A DNA stretch of 64,000 bases. Source: Cristatella mucedo. Its lineage: Eukaryota; Bryozoa; Phylactolaemata; Cristatellidae. Shown in pieces: positions 16,430 through 29,700 of this stretch. The translations under genes were made by a program, and so were the position numbers. Every line of letters starts with the position of its first letter. Position 1 is the first letter of the stretch. The notes below the pieces were generated by a model. The model was not told where the DNA came from. It ran no database searches and saw only the letters and a program-made list of their open reading frames with translations. The stretch spans positions 13,014,001-13,078,000 of the forward strand of contig WPIO01000004.1 of the NCBI GenBank assembly GCA_009760855.2. Reading direction: 5' to 3'.

Positions 16430-17826
16430 GGATTATCTAGGCCATCATGTTAACATGCGGCCTTGATATCTACGCTCCATTTTACATATGTCCCGATGCA
16501 ATTTCTCACTTTGATCCTCGCTGAATGCTCCTAAATTTGATGGAAATTATTCAAGGTGTGAGTCTATAAAATGTATCTTAACACTCACTATGCTGCCAAG
16601 TGCCGCGTAGCGTTGAATCTTGCTCTCAACGACTCTTGCGTAGTCAGTGGACTTGTGATTTCGAGAAAACTCTCTAGTACACACTTCAAGCCACTCTGTA
16701 CCTACAACTCTAACCCAGTCAATTTTGATGTAAACTGTGTGCCTTTGAAAAATTCTTTCATCTGCGGACCAGCAAAAATGTCAGCTTTTATCCGTGGCTC
16801 GCCAATTTGAGGAAACTTTTTTTGCAAGCACATGAAGGTATCACCGTCTTGGTTCAGAGCCTTAACATAACTTTTCATTAGTCCAAAATGTATGTGCAAT
16901 ATAGGAAGAAGCACGTTCTTGCTGTCGACAAGAGGAGACTCTCTCGGATGTTGCAGCCACTCCGAGGCTCCGGAAACGTGTTCGCTCTGGTCCGTCTTTC
17001 TTTCCGTAAATGAAGAGCATCAGCGCGCCACTATCATGTACATGCGTAAAATGCACGGCCATTTTGTGCAGCCACCTTGAAGTTTAAGCAGAAAAGCAAT
17101 GACCTCTAAATCACCGCATATCTTTCACTGGTGTTGATCATATATTTGATTGCATAGAGAAGTATTTTTCATGTTACCGTCTCTTTCATTTTTACTGAAT
17201 GTGCAACCTGAAAATAGGATATTTCATTTTCATGGTGAAGTAAAATTCCCTTTAAACTGCGATTCTGTGAATTACTGAAGAGTATCCACTCAGTTGGATC
17301 CTAGCGCTTTCTATTTAGTTAACTAGTCCTTCGAAGTTGCGGCAATAGAATAGTGAATCCTTTGTCAAAAAGAACGTAAGAATTCTTTTTCACGATGTCC
17401 ATACCACGCAAATGTAGTACCCGGCATAAGAAAACTTCTCTCTTTTAATCTAGAACCACGGAATTTAGCCGTCTCTTTGGGCAGGTCAGTGTATCTCACT
17501 AACCCATCGAGACTAGATTAAGCCATTCGTTTAGGTACTGGGACGTCGAAAGCATCGTTGCTGTCATCAGCGCCATCTTTGGTTGAACTCGAGTCACCTT
17601 CAGTCAATATATCGTCAAGTGTAAAAAGTGGAACAGGAACTCCCACTTCATCGCTCTTCTTTACAGGTCGTATCGCTGACGGTATGTTTGGATATTCATT
17701 TTTATGCTTGTTCTTTTCTCTGAAGCGCTGCACGTTAGTGGTGCAGAAATAACTATCCGAAACGTGGTCAGTGTTTTCTCTCCAAAGCATCGGTACTCCA
17801 AATGGCATGCATTTGATTTGACCCAA
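16430..17826 (-). pseudogene. decayed copy of a multicopy ORF family (CYFC / LGLMK / RYQG type)
   Basis: Conserved blocks appear in order on the minus strand but in shifted frames: MPFGVPMLWRENTDHVSDSY followed by FC (17.8 kb), PSAIRPV, LVDSKNVLLPILHIHFGLMK with a KADIFAGPQMKEF block (16.75-16.93 kb), ALGSIVSVKIHF with DSHLE (16.57-16.63 kb), and FPSNLGAFSEDQSEKLHRDI with KMERRYQG (16.46-16.54 kb). From memory these blocks match a protein family of unknown function present in many copies in arthropod and some other invertebrate genomes, probably spread by or derived from a mobile element; I cannot name it securely. Stops and frameshifts between blocks make this copy a pseudogene. Confidence 0.75.
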
Positions 17827-19620
17827 TAACTCAAATTCTTTTACATACGGCGTTCACACCACTCGTGGTGCCAATGTCTTATCAAGATAAATTTGCATCC
17901 GTAGTAGGCGTGAAAGCCCTGTTTGAAGAATGTAGTAATCGGTAGTCGCTGCTTTTTTTGTCGAGAAACTCCTGCAGATATAGCACAATATATGCAAAAA
18001 ATTCTTACACTCCCTTGGCCTTGTGAATCGCAAATTCCCGCTGATTTAAACAGCTATATTAAAAAGTGGCTAATTTTTCTAAAACAAAATAACACACGGT
18101 ATTTATGTCATTAAGTGACTGCGACAAGTAAACCTAATTAAATCCAAAATACGAAGCGTAATGTTAAAGCGCACCCGATCTTTGATAGACAAAAATCTGC
18201 CAAACCTGATTTGCCAAAGCAAAATACACAATAAATCATCATTTGTGATGTATATTTGTAGAATAATAACAACTGTCAGACAACTGATATCATACAGACC
18301 AGTGTAATCGAGTGAATCTGGGCATTAAATTTATCTGGCAAAGTAATCCGAAAGGGCCGCTGGTGCCTTTCAGCTGGTGCCTTCTCTTGACTTCCCGACT
18401 AACTAATAAGAGATAACAATCTGAATGCCAAAACCTGGGGCTAACAAGCCCGGACTATTTGCGTGCATTGCACACAGTTTAACGTATACGTATTTTTTCA
18501 TCTGCAACTCTGAAAAGTCGTAAGACTACGTCCGTGTTTAGCTGGAGAGTTTTTTTATGGCGCACTCATATATGAGGCAAATTTTGTAAAGTAGTAAACA
18601 GATGAAGCAAAGAGGAAATGTGCTGCTTAAGGCTGAAGCTAGAGAATCTTAGTCTGCAAGCTAGAGCAGTTATAGCTTTTGTTTGCCGAAACGTGTTTAC
18701 AGGGTTGTTCTGTGGCAGCCAAGTTCTGTAAGCGGCGTCGCTGCAGTAAAACCACGTGTTCATTTTTCCTGGTTCTGTTACCCTTCATTATTTTTTCTCA
18801 TCTTCTTTGTGATGATCATACGAAGTAAAACATGCTCGATATTCTTTCAAGCGCTTTCATCTTCGCTGAAGATGGTGCGTTCGTGGCGCGCCGAGATACT
18901 TAAGATTTGTCGTGTTGTGTCTCAGCTACAAAAGAAGGGCTCTCACGCTTGGTAGTTGTTTTCGCTCAAGAGCTTAATGCCAATAATATTAATAGTAATA
19001 ATAATAATAATAGGCTTCAATATAGAGATGCCCATCCGATAGGAGGTGCATCGCTCTTGACGCCACCATAGATTCATCACCGTGGACCATTATTCTGCCG
19101 ATCCCCGTTATTCAGGTTCTGGTTAAGCAAACGAAATGCCTGTCCTTGCAGGTAGTTGCGATTCGCGATTGACCAGCTCCTTCCTTCAGTATGTCATCTG
19201 AAAGTACTCTCCTACCATGGTTCGACGGCGGTGAATTCCAAGGATATGGCTGGTGAAATACAAACCGGTTGTTTCTCTCGAACAAAAAGTCAATTGAAAG
19301 TAGTCGAGTACGCAAGCCTGGCATTAACTTGACAAAATTACGCATCGAGGGCTTGCTAACTTAATACTTCAATGTAATCATCAAGGTTCAATTTTCCCTA
19401 CGCGTTATTAAAAATAGACAGGGCGAGATGCGAATTTCAATACGGACTCTAGCATTGCCTAATAGAAAGTGGTCAGCTTGCTATTGAATGTTGTATAACG
19501 AATTTCGCAATTATATAGCACTGAAAACAGCCCAAAATGAATTATAGTAGCTTTTTGAGGGTTCATACAGAGTACGTACGTATTTTTTTTACAGAGTTCG
19601 AAATAGTACAGGCGGGCTAT
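17827..19620. other. unassigned sequence
   Basis: It may include the N-terminal part of the pseudogene to the left. A short (AAT)n run is at about 18978-19013. I recognise no exon; the minus-strand frame at 19112-19345 has no known family. Confidence 0.4.
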
Positions 19621-19628
19621 CTTTGTTG

Positions 19629-19824
<196 letters not shown>

Positions 19825-20261
19825 GAGAGCAATGAGCAATGAGGCCGCATCGCCCAGTTTCTGGTAAATCCCATGGGGTGAGGCTGCAGCTATCCGGTGA
19901 GAAGGGGTGCTGACTGCACAGAATGGTCAAGAAGAGCTTCCTGCTCGCAGAATTCAAGCCGGCTTTTACATGCGCGATTGGCCATTTGTACATCGCAGGT
20001 CTTTCACTCCCTATCGCTAGTGAAATGTGTTTCAGTCTCTCGTCTCAGATTAGCAGCACACCCAGAGGCATGTAGATCTGGCAACTGCCGTCGGAAAACT
20101 GCCGTCGGAATTCTGGTTCATCAGCGCGCGTTTTTCTCTTGATTCGCTTGGCAGTACGATTCGAAAGCCATTCCGAAGCCTAGTCGTGTGAAATTGGTTT
20201 GTGGAACAATAAGTTGGAAACTGGAACTCGTGTAACTAGGTTCATTCAGATATTTCAAAGG

Positions 20262-20267
20262 TTTATT
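20262..20267 (-). promoter_or_regulatory. candidate polyadenylation signal of ZDHHC6 gene
   Basis: The minus strand reads AATAAA here, about 450 bases beyond the ZDHHC6 stop codon. The intervening sequence has no other recognised gene and would be the 3' UTR. Confidence 0.4.
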
Positions 20268-20718
20268 TCAATCTTATATTGAGATCCGCAAGGAAAGTTG
20301 AAGTGGAAAGCACTCAGGCTCAGTCAGCACCCTAAATGCACTTGATCGTAAAAAAAGATGTAATCCTGAGCCTGCTGTACGGTGGATATCCACTTCATTC
20401 TAAAAACAAAAGCTCGAGAATTGGTCTTTCTGCGTTCTTTGCGCTTGACGAATGCAAGGATGCCACAGGCGTGGATATTATTTTTTTGCCATGTAATGAC
20501 AATAGTCATGACGCGGGGCTTCATTGCAGATATTCAAACCTTGTCGCAGGGCTGTATAAGTTGTGGCACTGGTGCTCTGAAAGGAGATTATGTAAGAAAA
20601 CCTTCTATTGACATGGTGAAGAAGGATCATCGAACGACAGTCGTTGCCGTCCGCGCTCCTCGGCTCCCGTTACTCTAGAGGTGGCCGGTCAGACGGTGAT
20701 TTGAAAGAAGAAGTGACG

Positions 20719-23700
20719 TCAGTACACTATTTTCTGGTCCAGTGTGACGACGCATTGTCGTGGAAACCAACCTTGGCTATCATCAAGATCAGCTGGAACA
20801 AGAATCCACGTGCAGCTGACGCGTAGAGAGCAGCTGCTGACGGCTTTGTGACGCCGCACTGCCGCCTCGAGCGTCCGGGCACCTTCTAGCTGTGGCCGTA
20901 ATTACTTAGCAGAAATACGCGCGCGGGGCCAAACGCCTTTGAGCCGCTATCGAGCTACCGCTTTCTTTTTCCAACGCGTGGCTACATCTACACGTGTCAT
21001 CAGAGAATTGGCTCCGCATCATGCTTCACATATTCGATTGAAGCCAAAATCTACTGCAAGCTTCATAAAAATGTATCATATAATGCTGCCCAGGTCCTAC
21101 GTGCTAGGCGAAATTATGCAATGGTCAAAGTCGCGTCTTTTCTCGCTACCGCTATCTGCAGCGCTCATCGCTGCATCGCTCACGCCGGTTTCGGCTTTGT
21201 TGTCTTAATTAGAATTCTAGTTTTAATTATCTACTTCCGTAAAATTTTAATTTCTTCCCCATTTATATTAATGCTTTTATTGTTTTCAGCTTTTTTTTAA
21301 ATAGGCAGACTGCTGCGCTAAGACAAGAATAGCGCGGTGAGTATCTTCTATCATCTACGGTGCACTATAACGCTCAATTAGGTTATATAGACTTCAGCCT
21401 GTCCAATAAGACGGTAAGAATGAAAATAAGAAAAATCGCAGCAGACCCAACAAAATTCCGTTCGGTTTCCTGGAGATGACAGTAGTGCAATGCAAAATGT
21501 TAACTAAGCTGGTAGGCGTAAAGAACAGCAATGCTAATCTGTTTCGGGACAATACCTGTTATTACGCCTTTGTTAAGATGGCCGAGTGAGGGAAGCAGAA
21601 AAGCCAAAAGGCTTCCACGCCTCACGCTGCAGCAATGTAGCAGTCACGCTGCAGCAATGTGCCTAGCAGACGGCGGAAGCAGCAGCATTTCTGCCGTCGA
21701 GCGGAAAGAAGAAAGAAAATGGTTTAACTAATATTGCACAAAATTTAATGAAATTATGTTTCTTGCATTCTACTGCAATGCAAATACCTTGTGCTCAATT
21801 CGCTGTTTTAAGTAACGCGTTTAAGCATCCGGAAACGGATGCTTAAACGCTTTACAGCAAGTCCGAGCTGCCAAAATGCAATGGCCACTTATTGAAAAAA
21901 CTTGTTATAATAATAATAATAATTTATCTGAATAGCGCCCTCGGAGAACGTAACCACTTTCTGGGCACTTTACATATGCTGCAAAGAAAGCGTGGCCGAT
22001 TACTCACTGGTAGCATGCTCAATAAGCAACGAGAATATCATGGCTAGAGGTGGCATGCACAGGGTCAGCATGCAAGTATGGTTAATGGCAGCAAGCACAG
22101 TGTCAGAACGCGTAAGCACACACAAGATTAATCACATACACCCGCTAAATTGTGTGATAAATAGGCGTGATTTTAGCTTCTTTTTTTATTCCGGTCAAGC
22201 AGGAGCTGGCGTGACGCCAGTCGGAAGTGAGTTCCAGGCTTTGGGAGTATCCAAACCAAAGGCACAGTCTCCAAAATATTTGAGGCTCTACGAGGTTCAG
22301 CTAAGCGATTAGAATCCGAAAAGTGGGATGGTGCGACGCTTAGCCTGGTGGGAAGTAGATCTGATAGGTAGGCCATGTCACCCCTAACCATGTTATTCAT
22401 GTTGTTTATCAAGTATGATATTAATCACCATTCAATTGCATTTTCCTTTGCAGCAAATGTAAAGCACCTAGAAAGAGATTGAGTTCTTTGAGGGCGCTTT
22501 ATCAAGTGCATTATTATTAATGTTATTGTTATTATTAGGCAGGAGTCAAAGAATGAAGGGACCTAGAAGTAAGTGATAGAACCTTGAAGTCGATGCAGTA
22601 CTTGACTGGGAGCCAGTGCAGGTCGGCAAGAAGTGGTGCGAAGTGGCAACTGCGACGCTCACGACAGACAAGCCTAGCTGCAGTTTTGCACCAGCTGTAA
22701 TCGCCTGATTGCACAGGCCGGTAGACCAGCAAGCAGTGAGTTACAGAAGTCGAGACGGGATGTCACAAATGCATAGACAAATTTAGATGTAGTATCGTGA
22801 GTTGATGACAAGTAATCCATCATGCTTTGATACGCATGCAAAAGAACACAAGAAGATGCTAACGTTAGTATTACCACTTGTTGGCAACATTTACTGGATA
22901 TTGCGCATGTAGTATGGGAATCAAACGGCAAAAAGAGAGAGAATAGTGCTGCAAAGCCGCTTACTTTTCAGTCCATTAACTTCTCAGCGAAACAGCCACT
23001 TAGTCATTGCGTGACATTGCAGAGTGTCCGACCGGCGATACGCATGCGCGCCTGCCCGAACGCAAGGAACCGCATACAATCTGCACTCACTATAGGAAAT
23101 AAATTGTTTCACATAATGTTTAGCACTCAATAATGAAGCTGTCACAAGAAGATAGTCGCTTTTTCGGCCACCTTAAAGGCACAAGCCGAATTAAGCAGTC
23201 ACTTTGGTCACAGTTGGCTGTAGAACCCGAACCCAGCGATGTGTTGAAGTTGAGAAAATGGTGAACGGGCCTAGTCTTTTAGCAGCTCCCGGCTTTATAC
23301 CGTTCAGTATATTTCATTCTTCAGGTGCAGCTGATAAAGATGGAGCATTTTGAATACGCCGAAACAATTACTTCGGAGGGCTTGAGAGCTTGTGGGCGAG
23401 CATAAAACTCTAACTAACTTGAACACAATGATTCATGCTTTCAGCCCATGCAAAACTAAACTAAGCATCCGCCATCATACCTTGCGCATCGTCGTCCTCG
23501 TGGTCCTGTGAAGACTCTTCGCCATATCCGCCGTGATTGTCTTTTCTCCCATAAAGCCAGCTCCTGTTTAAAAGCCGAAAAAGCAAGTGATCGGCTTTTC
23601 AACACTCTGGCGGGAAACTGAGCTTTTTCACACAAAGCGTTCAGACCTCTTCTTGTCATTCGTCAAGGTTTGTTTTGCTATTCATGGTGCAACTGAATCT

Positions 23701-26700
23701 TATATACTTCGTAGGTAGGCTGCAATAACTAACGACATCGAATAAAAGAGAAATACAAGCAAGCGAGAACAAAAGAAAAGACTCGTCACTGCAAATAAAG
23801 CCTAGCTGATTTAACAGCCTCTTTTGTATAGCGACAGAAGAGCCTTTACGGCTATCACCACCGCTTGCAGTGGCGATAAAGGATCGCCCCGCCGCAGGAA
23901 TCGAACCCACGACCTCGGGACCGAGTTCGTGAAAGCAACCGCCTTACCTAGTGTGCCATCACGGCTCACCACTGCAAGAGCTTCGGCTCGTGAGAATGAA
24001 ATAATTGTTTTATCTTTAAAAGTGCTTTCAAAGGCGTTCATCTTGAAGCGATTACCCAAGCCAGCACACGCCTTTCCAGGAATATTATCACCAATGAAAA
24101 TCATTTGAAAGGAGTGATGAGAAATCATTTACGTAATAATACATTTGTTGTACCGCCATCAGAGAACTCAATCTCTTTCTAGGCACTTTACATTTTCTGC
24201 AAAGGAAGCACGATCGAATGGTTACCTAGATTGACAGTATTAACCGAAAACGTGGGGCGATAATGGTGGTGGCGGCGTAGGGTTAACGAATGCAAGGGTT
24301 GACTGACATGAGATGCGAGCAGGCCCCACTACTACTGCACAGCAACCGCACACTCCACGTCCTGTCACGCTGCAGCTGCTCGACTGGCCAGCGGCATCTA
24401 GCTTTCGCAGACGACCTTTACTTGAAAGACTCGCGACAGCAGAGTGGCGCACGGTGAGAAACGTTGGTCTTACTTAGACATGCCAGTGACCATCTTTTAG
24501 ACTTAACGAGTTTCGTCCTACTTTTTGCGAGAACATGCCCGATTAATGACGGCGTACAGGAAAATGAGACAAGGAACTTACCTGGCCTTTACACATAGAA
24601 CTGTGTGACCTACGAGAAGTGTTGTGGCTTGAAGTATTCTATCTCTCGGCGGCCGATATCGAGCAATCACGTACAAGCATGTACAATAAAAAATATCACG
24701 TACAAGCTAAACTATTGTAACGCAGAAGTTAAGAACCATGTGCCTATGAATGCGCGTTCATCGGCCTCATTTCTCAAGATTTCGAAAAGTAAGCTACTTC
24801 CAAGCAGCTCTTGAAGCTAAATTTCCAGATCTCCGTCCTTGTACAAGGGCTTTCGGTTGCTCTATATCATCGAATTACTATTGAGATAACATAGGAACAA
24901 ATAAGACGGCGAAAGCTATGCTAGTGACTGCTGGGACAACGCTAGTTATCTTAGGGATAATATAAACAGCTTAAAGCCGCCTCCTAGCTTAGAAGCTTAA
25001 GTAAAATTGACCGATAGACTAAGAAAATACGGGGAGTCAGTCGAAAGCTCCGCGCGTGACTCGGCAGCAGAGCAGCTCGCGCGACCGTACCTCCTTCGCT
25101 TCGTAACTTCGACCACGTCACCCGTGCTGATGCCGAGCCTCGAGCGATCCCAGCAGATCGGAGCCGAGCAACAGACGCTCAGGCCCATGCCGATAGGTAA
25201 CAGCGAGCCGTCAAAGTCCTCCGAAACCATGTATCGCGTCGTCGCTAATCCTTGCTTTTCCTCCTTGTGCTTTCTCTTGACCTGGTCCGTCTATCGCGAA
25301 GGCGACAAACAAGCAAAGGGGTCAGAGCGAGCCGCTGCGATCCCAGCATGCTTTCATTGACGGTGCATTGCTATCCACCTGAATGCCGAATTCCCTCGCG
25401 CGCAAGTGAAATTGTCAGCGCTGCTATTCGAGATCCTCGTAATCTATTCTCACCAGTCGTTCGTAATGCTCGCTGCTCGCCGAAGTAGGCCAAGTCAGAC
25501 CGTCGCAGAGCTGTGAAGCTCCCGGAAGCGTGAACACTTGGCAGAGATTCTCAGCTAAGCCAAGGTCATAGGGGTGAATGAATTCCGCCTTTCCTTCCTT
25601 CTGACAATAATCTTTGGCCTCAAAAAACAAGTACTGCTTGCTGCCGCCCGCCGCCGCCGCCGCGCCGAGCTGCCACCGCCGCAGCTGGGCTAGAACGTTT
25701 GGATGAGAGATTATCGCTTAGCCCTTATTAAGTACGGTCGTGACGAAACCCGCGCGACGTATGCAAACCTGACGCCTGCACTAATGTCTTACAACAGCAT
25801 TTACTCTCAAACGGCCTTAAATAGTGCTAACAAAAATACCGTTATCTCCAATAAGTTAAGCGTTGCCTTTGACATTGCAGGTCATACCACTAATGCTGCT
25901 AAGGCTGAATCGTCGCGCCGTATAGAATATCGTAAGGCTTACCAGATGACAAACTGACCTGCAAGCCTGTCAGCATGTCTCTGTAGCTGATACCTCCACC
26001 TCGAGCTTTGTCTCCAGGCACGCTTGTCACGCTCACAGCTCGCGTTATGTGGTTTCTTTACACACTAGCCAAGTCGCAAGTAATAAGGCAGGTCCACGGA
26101 GAGATAAATCCCGTATTTGTCCATGGATGTATTTGCGTGAATTTATAGTTTCTCCACATTGTGGTTATTTCGCGCTGCTTTCGCGATGCTTCTCCCCATT
26201 GTGGTTATTTCGCGCTGCTCACGATCAATTTCTGCCTAAATCTTGGTCACCATGCTCACATAACAGTAGCTGGGAATCACAGCAGTTACCTGAGGATGCT
26301 GAATCAGCTCTCACAGAACAGGTGAAATGTTTGCTCTGGTTGGCTTGGCATGGCCTCGTGCTTGGGCACATCGCCAGAGCATTAAAAAGGCCAGTGTCTC
26401 GCTGCAAGTGAAGTAGCTCATAGCACAGTGAAACTGGAAGTGGCGTCACCAGCCTCGATCTCACGAGTGATGACTACTGAAGTGAAACACGACCGATATC
26501 TACCCCGGATGATGTTACGACCAATGAAGTTTATATGCGGTTTATGGTGTGATTTGTATTTATGACTGCATCTATTGTTACGAACGGGTTGTGAAAGTAA
26601 CTTCGAAATAAGCTTAGTTGGCATTAAGCCACTGCACGTGACTGCCTGTGGACGCGACTGCACTAGTCCTGGCCGACGCTTGACAAATACTGACAGAGCC

Positions 26701-29700
26701 CGCACAGCTCGAAGCACGGCTGACGAGTCGCAGATGATGTTGAACGCATGCACGGCAGCTACGCCGTCAGGTAGCAGAGCACGGCAGCAAGCAAGGGCGC
26801 TCATTAGGAGGAAACTAGTCCACGTCATCGGCGGCGAAGAGGTCTATTCCAAATCCGTAGAAGGCCACGTTTGCTGTGCAAACGTGGCCTTCTGTGGCAA
26901 CTTTTGTAATGCCAGATGAGCAAGTGGTTATCTCTCAGAGTCGGATCAGATGACCACTTTCCTGAATCTGAGTAGACTCAATGTTTCTCGTGAATCTCAT
27001 TGTTTGGATTGATGTACAGGCACAAGATACGGGCATGTGTATGAATAATGGGCGTACTTGAGGTGTGGGCAATATTGGCAGAGATTGTGTTCAGCAATCG
27101 TTTTTTTGCATACCGGCGTGCGGCGGAGGTTGCTTCTACGATTCACCAGCTTTGCTTCGAGGTTCGAATTCTGCCATCACCAGTCACGGGGCTTTGAGGT
27201 CTGCAATCCATTATTTGCATTTTGCTTTTTTGTGCAGGAAATACGGTCCGGTGCCTTCGTAACCAAAACGCAAGACCGATTGCTGCAGGTTAGCCCTCTC
27301 GAGGTTACAAGAAAGTTTTCGTTATCACGGTGCAGCCCCGTGACTGCATCAACAGTAGAATCGATTGCAGCGGCGGCCTACCTTTTGCTTTATCCAGCAC
27401 TCAATGCCCGTCTCGTTCCTGTAGATATTCCTAAGCTACAACGATTGTGCTACGTCGCCGAATCCTTCGAATTACATCTTTTTCCATGCAGCTAATTAAT
27501 CAGACAATAGACAGGGTATGCGATACGTTCTAGACCTTTCTCGAAGTCCATAAGGCCATATAATAAGAAGTTGCACAACGAAGACCGACATGCAGGCGCA
27601 CGATTAACTCGCACACACACCTGCACGAGAAACAGCAGTCCGACCGAGAATGCCACTGCGCAGGCCAGCACTGCGGCCAAGGCAACACAGACCAGCTGCC
27701 ACAGGTAGAGCATCACCCTGGGCTCACTACCGGATCCATAGCGAAGAAACCATTTCTGGAATAAGAGAGCATTAACTAGAGCTAGTTTTCTCTGCAACCT
27801 CGGTGACCTCATGCAAGCTAGCCTCGTGCAGTGTGCTATTGCAAGAACCAGAGTACAAACAATCTTCGATGGTCATGCACATTGTCGATCAGCTAGGAAT
27901 ATGGAAATCGTTCACCGTCACAAAGCTCTAAATCGTATCGTGGAACTAGCAACGGTGATTCAGCGAGCACGCTTTTTAAGATAAGCTGCTCCGAGAGGTA
28001 TCTAACTCGAGGAGTCTTATCAACGACACCGATCCCATGCCTGACATGTGACGTCTCGGCAAATTAATATAGTGTATTCTGACAGCTGACGCGAAAATAT
28101 CGTCAGCTTAGAAATTACTTGCCCAGATATGCCCCTCTGAGCAGATCATGTGGTAAACAATGTGCGACTTGGACACGAATCTCAGCCGTCTTTCAGGCAC
28201 GTTCTTGCAACTGCCTACAGCTGGCAGTGTGAGATGCTAATCACTTAGAGGTACCTTGCAGTGCTTCCTCTGCAAGTGTCAGCTGCCGAGCTTGTCTGCC
28301 GAGCTAGGCCTAGTTACTTCAAGTTTGATCCGCGCTAAGCATCCATTTATCTCGTTCCGTTCATACAAAAAGAAAAGTGGTGCCTATTTCGTTGCGGCTG
28401 ATCATCAGACTTGCAGCGTTCTGCCTTACTGAGACTGATATGCGGAGGCTTGGCTAGGCATTCATAAATAGATAAGAGTTGCCATTGCGTGGTTAGCTTT
28501 ACAAATTAGTGGTATTACTTTCACACTAAATATTGTTCCCTAGCCAGTCTGCAAATCTCAATACCATGCTGAAGTGCTTCATTCCAATGAAATCTCCCTC
28601 GCGGAAACGAGAGGGAACGTGCGGGGAGGCTGATGAGTGAAGGGCAAACGGACGCGCAAACGCACACCGACGCACACATTTGCCGTACTCGTGAACAATC
28701 CGTGTGGCTTTATGCACGTGCCTTATTATTTTTAAGTGCTGATATCAGTAACACAGCCATTCATTTGTAAAAGTACCGAATTGTTGATGTTTACAGAAAC
28801 TATGACTATGTGTTACATCCTCTGACGTCCTATTTATTGCATTGAAGAGGAAATTGTTTGCTGCTGAACTTCCCCTCCTTATATAGGCGCAAAATAAACA
28901 CGCATGTAATGATACATCTCTCGTGCAGATCCAGACATCACCCAAATAAGCAGTAAACTGCAGTAGCTCGTGCATTTAATGTTCCGATAAAGGCCAAAAA
29001 TAGCAAAAACCATTCTCGCTGGAGTGGAAATCGAATCCGATTGCCGTTCGGAGGTTGAAGACACAACTTCTGTGGGCAGACTCAAGGCTCTTGTGAATTT
29101 AGCACAAATCTAGTCAAGTCATTCGACAAAGTCAGTCTTAACGCAATGCACTGCCCGCGTTCAACTCAAGCAAAGCTTTAATAATCGTGCCAGCTGCTAT
29201 TACCCGATTCAATCCGTAATACATGGACATCATTAAGATGTACAGACTGTGGATGCATCCAACAGGTGCAAAGAAGAGGAAGCACACAAAGCTCGAGTGG
29301 TTTAGGTGGCCGCAACAGGTGTTAATCCATGGACAGTGGTGATCCATCTTCAGCACACACCTGTCGCAAGAAACTTCCTAGGTCAGTCCGACGGCGAGCT
29401 ACTAGCAACTGCCTATAGCAGAATGTCATGCAGCTCGCAAACTTTTGGCCACGATCAAGCCTGAATCAACCTGAGCCTCAATTTGATATCGCTGTTTGAG
29501 GGATGAATGACTGTCGTGCCACAGCAACAATGGCGCTCTTGGTTGTCAAAAAGCATACCGACTACACTTCCGGCAGTGATGCGATCGCGGAGCCTTATAG
29601 CTCCGGCACACTTTACAGAACTGCAGATACGCTGCAGCTTGTCTGGCTCTCTGGAAGATAAATGTTTGCGCTTGGAATGCTGCAATACTGGTTCGTACAA

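Larger units (their letters stand above)
20772..23480 (-). other. last intron of ZDHHC6, repeat-rich
   Basis: This 2.7-kb intron holds a hairpin at 21817-21850 and an L2-A copy with a nested insertion. A second small direct repeat (CACGCTGCAGCAATGT, twice) lies near 21620-21661. No separate gene is recognised. Confidence 0.7.
25685..27620 (-). other. ZDHHC6 intron 4, contains a hairpin and a tandem repeat
   Basis: A 145-codon plus-strand open frame at 27058-27495 is present but resembles nothing I know and lies antisense. The missing TTxE-coding exon of ZDHHC6, if it exists, should be here with phase 0 at both ends; I did not find it. Confidence 0.55.

Noticed and set aside
26418-26828. 136-codon minus-strand frame as an extra ZDHHC6 exon
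   Set aside because: It shares no motif with DHHC proteins and lacks a suitable acceptor and donor in phase.
27058-27495. 145-codon plus-strand frame in ZDHHC6 intron
   Set aside because: No known motif, antisense to a supported gene and without splice or promoter support.
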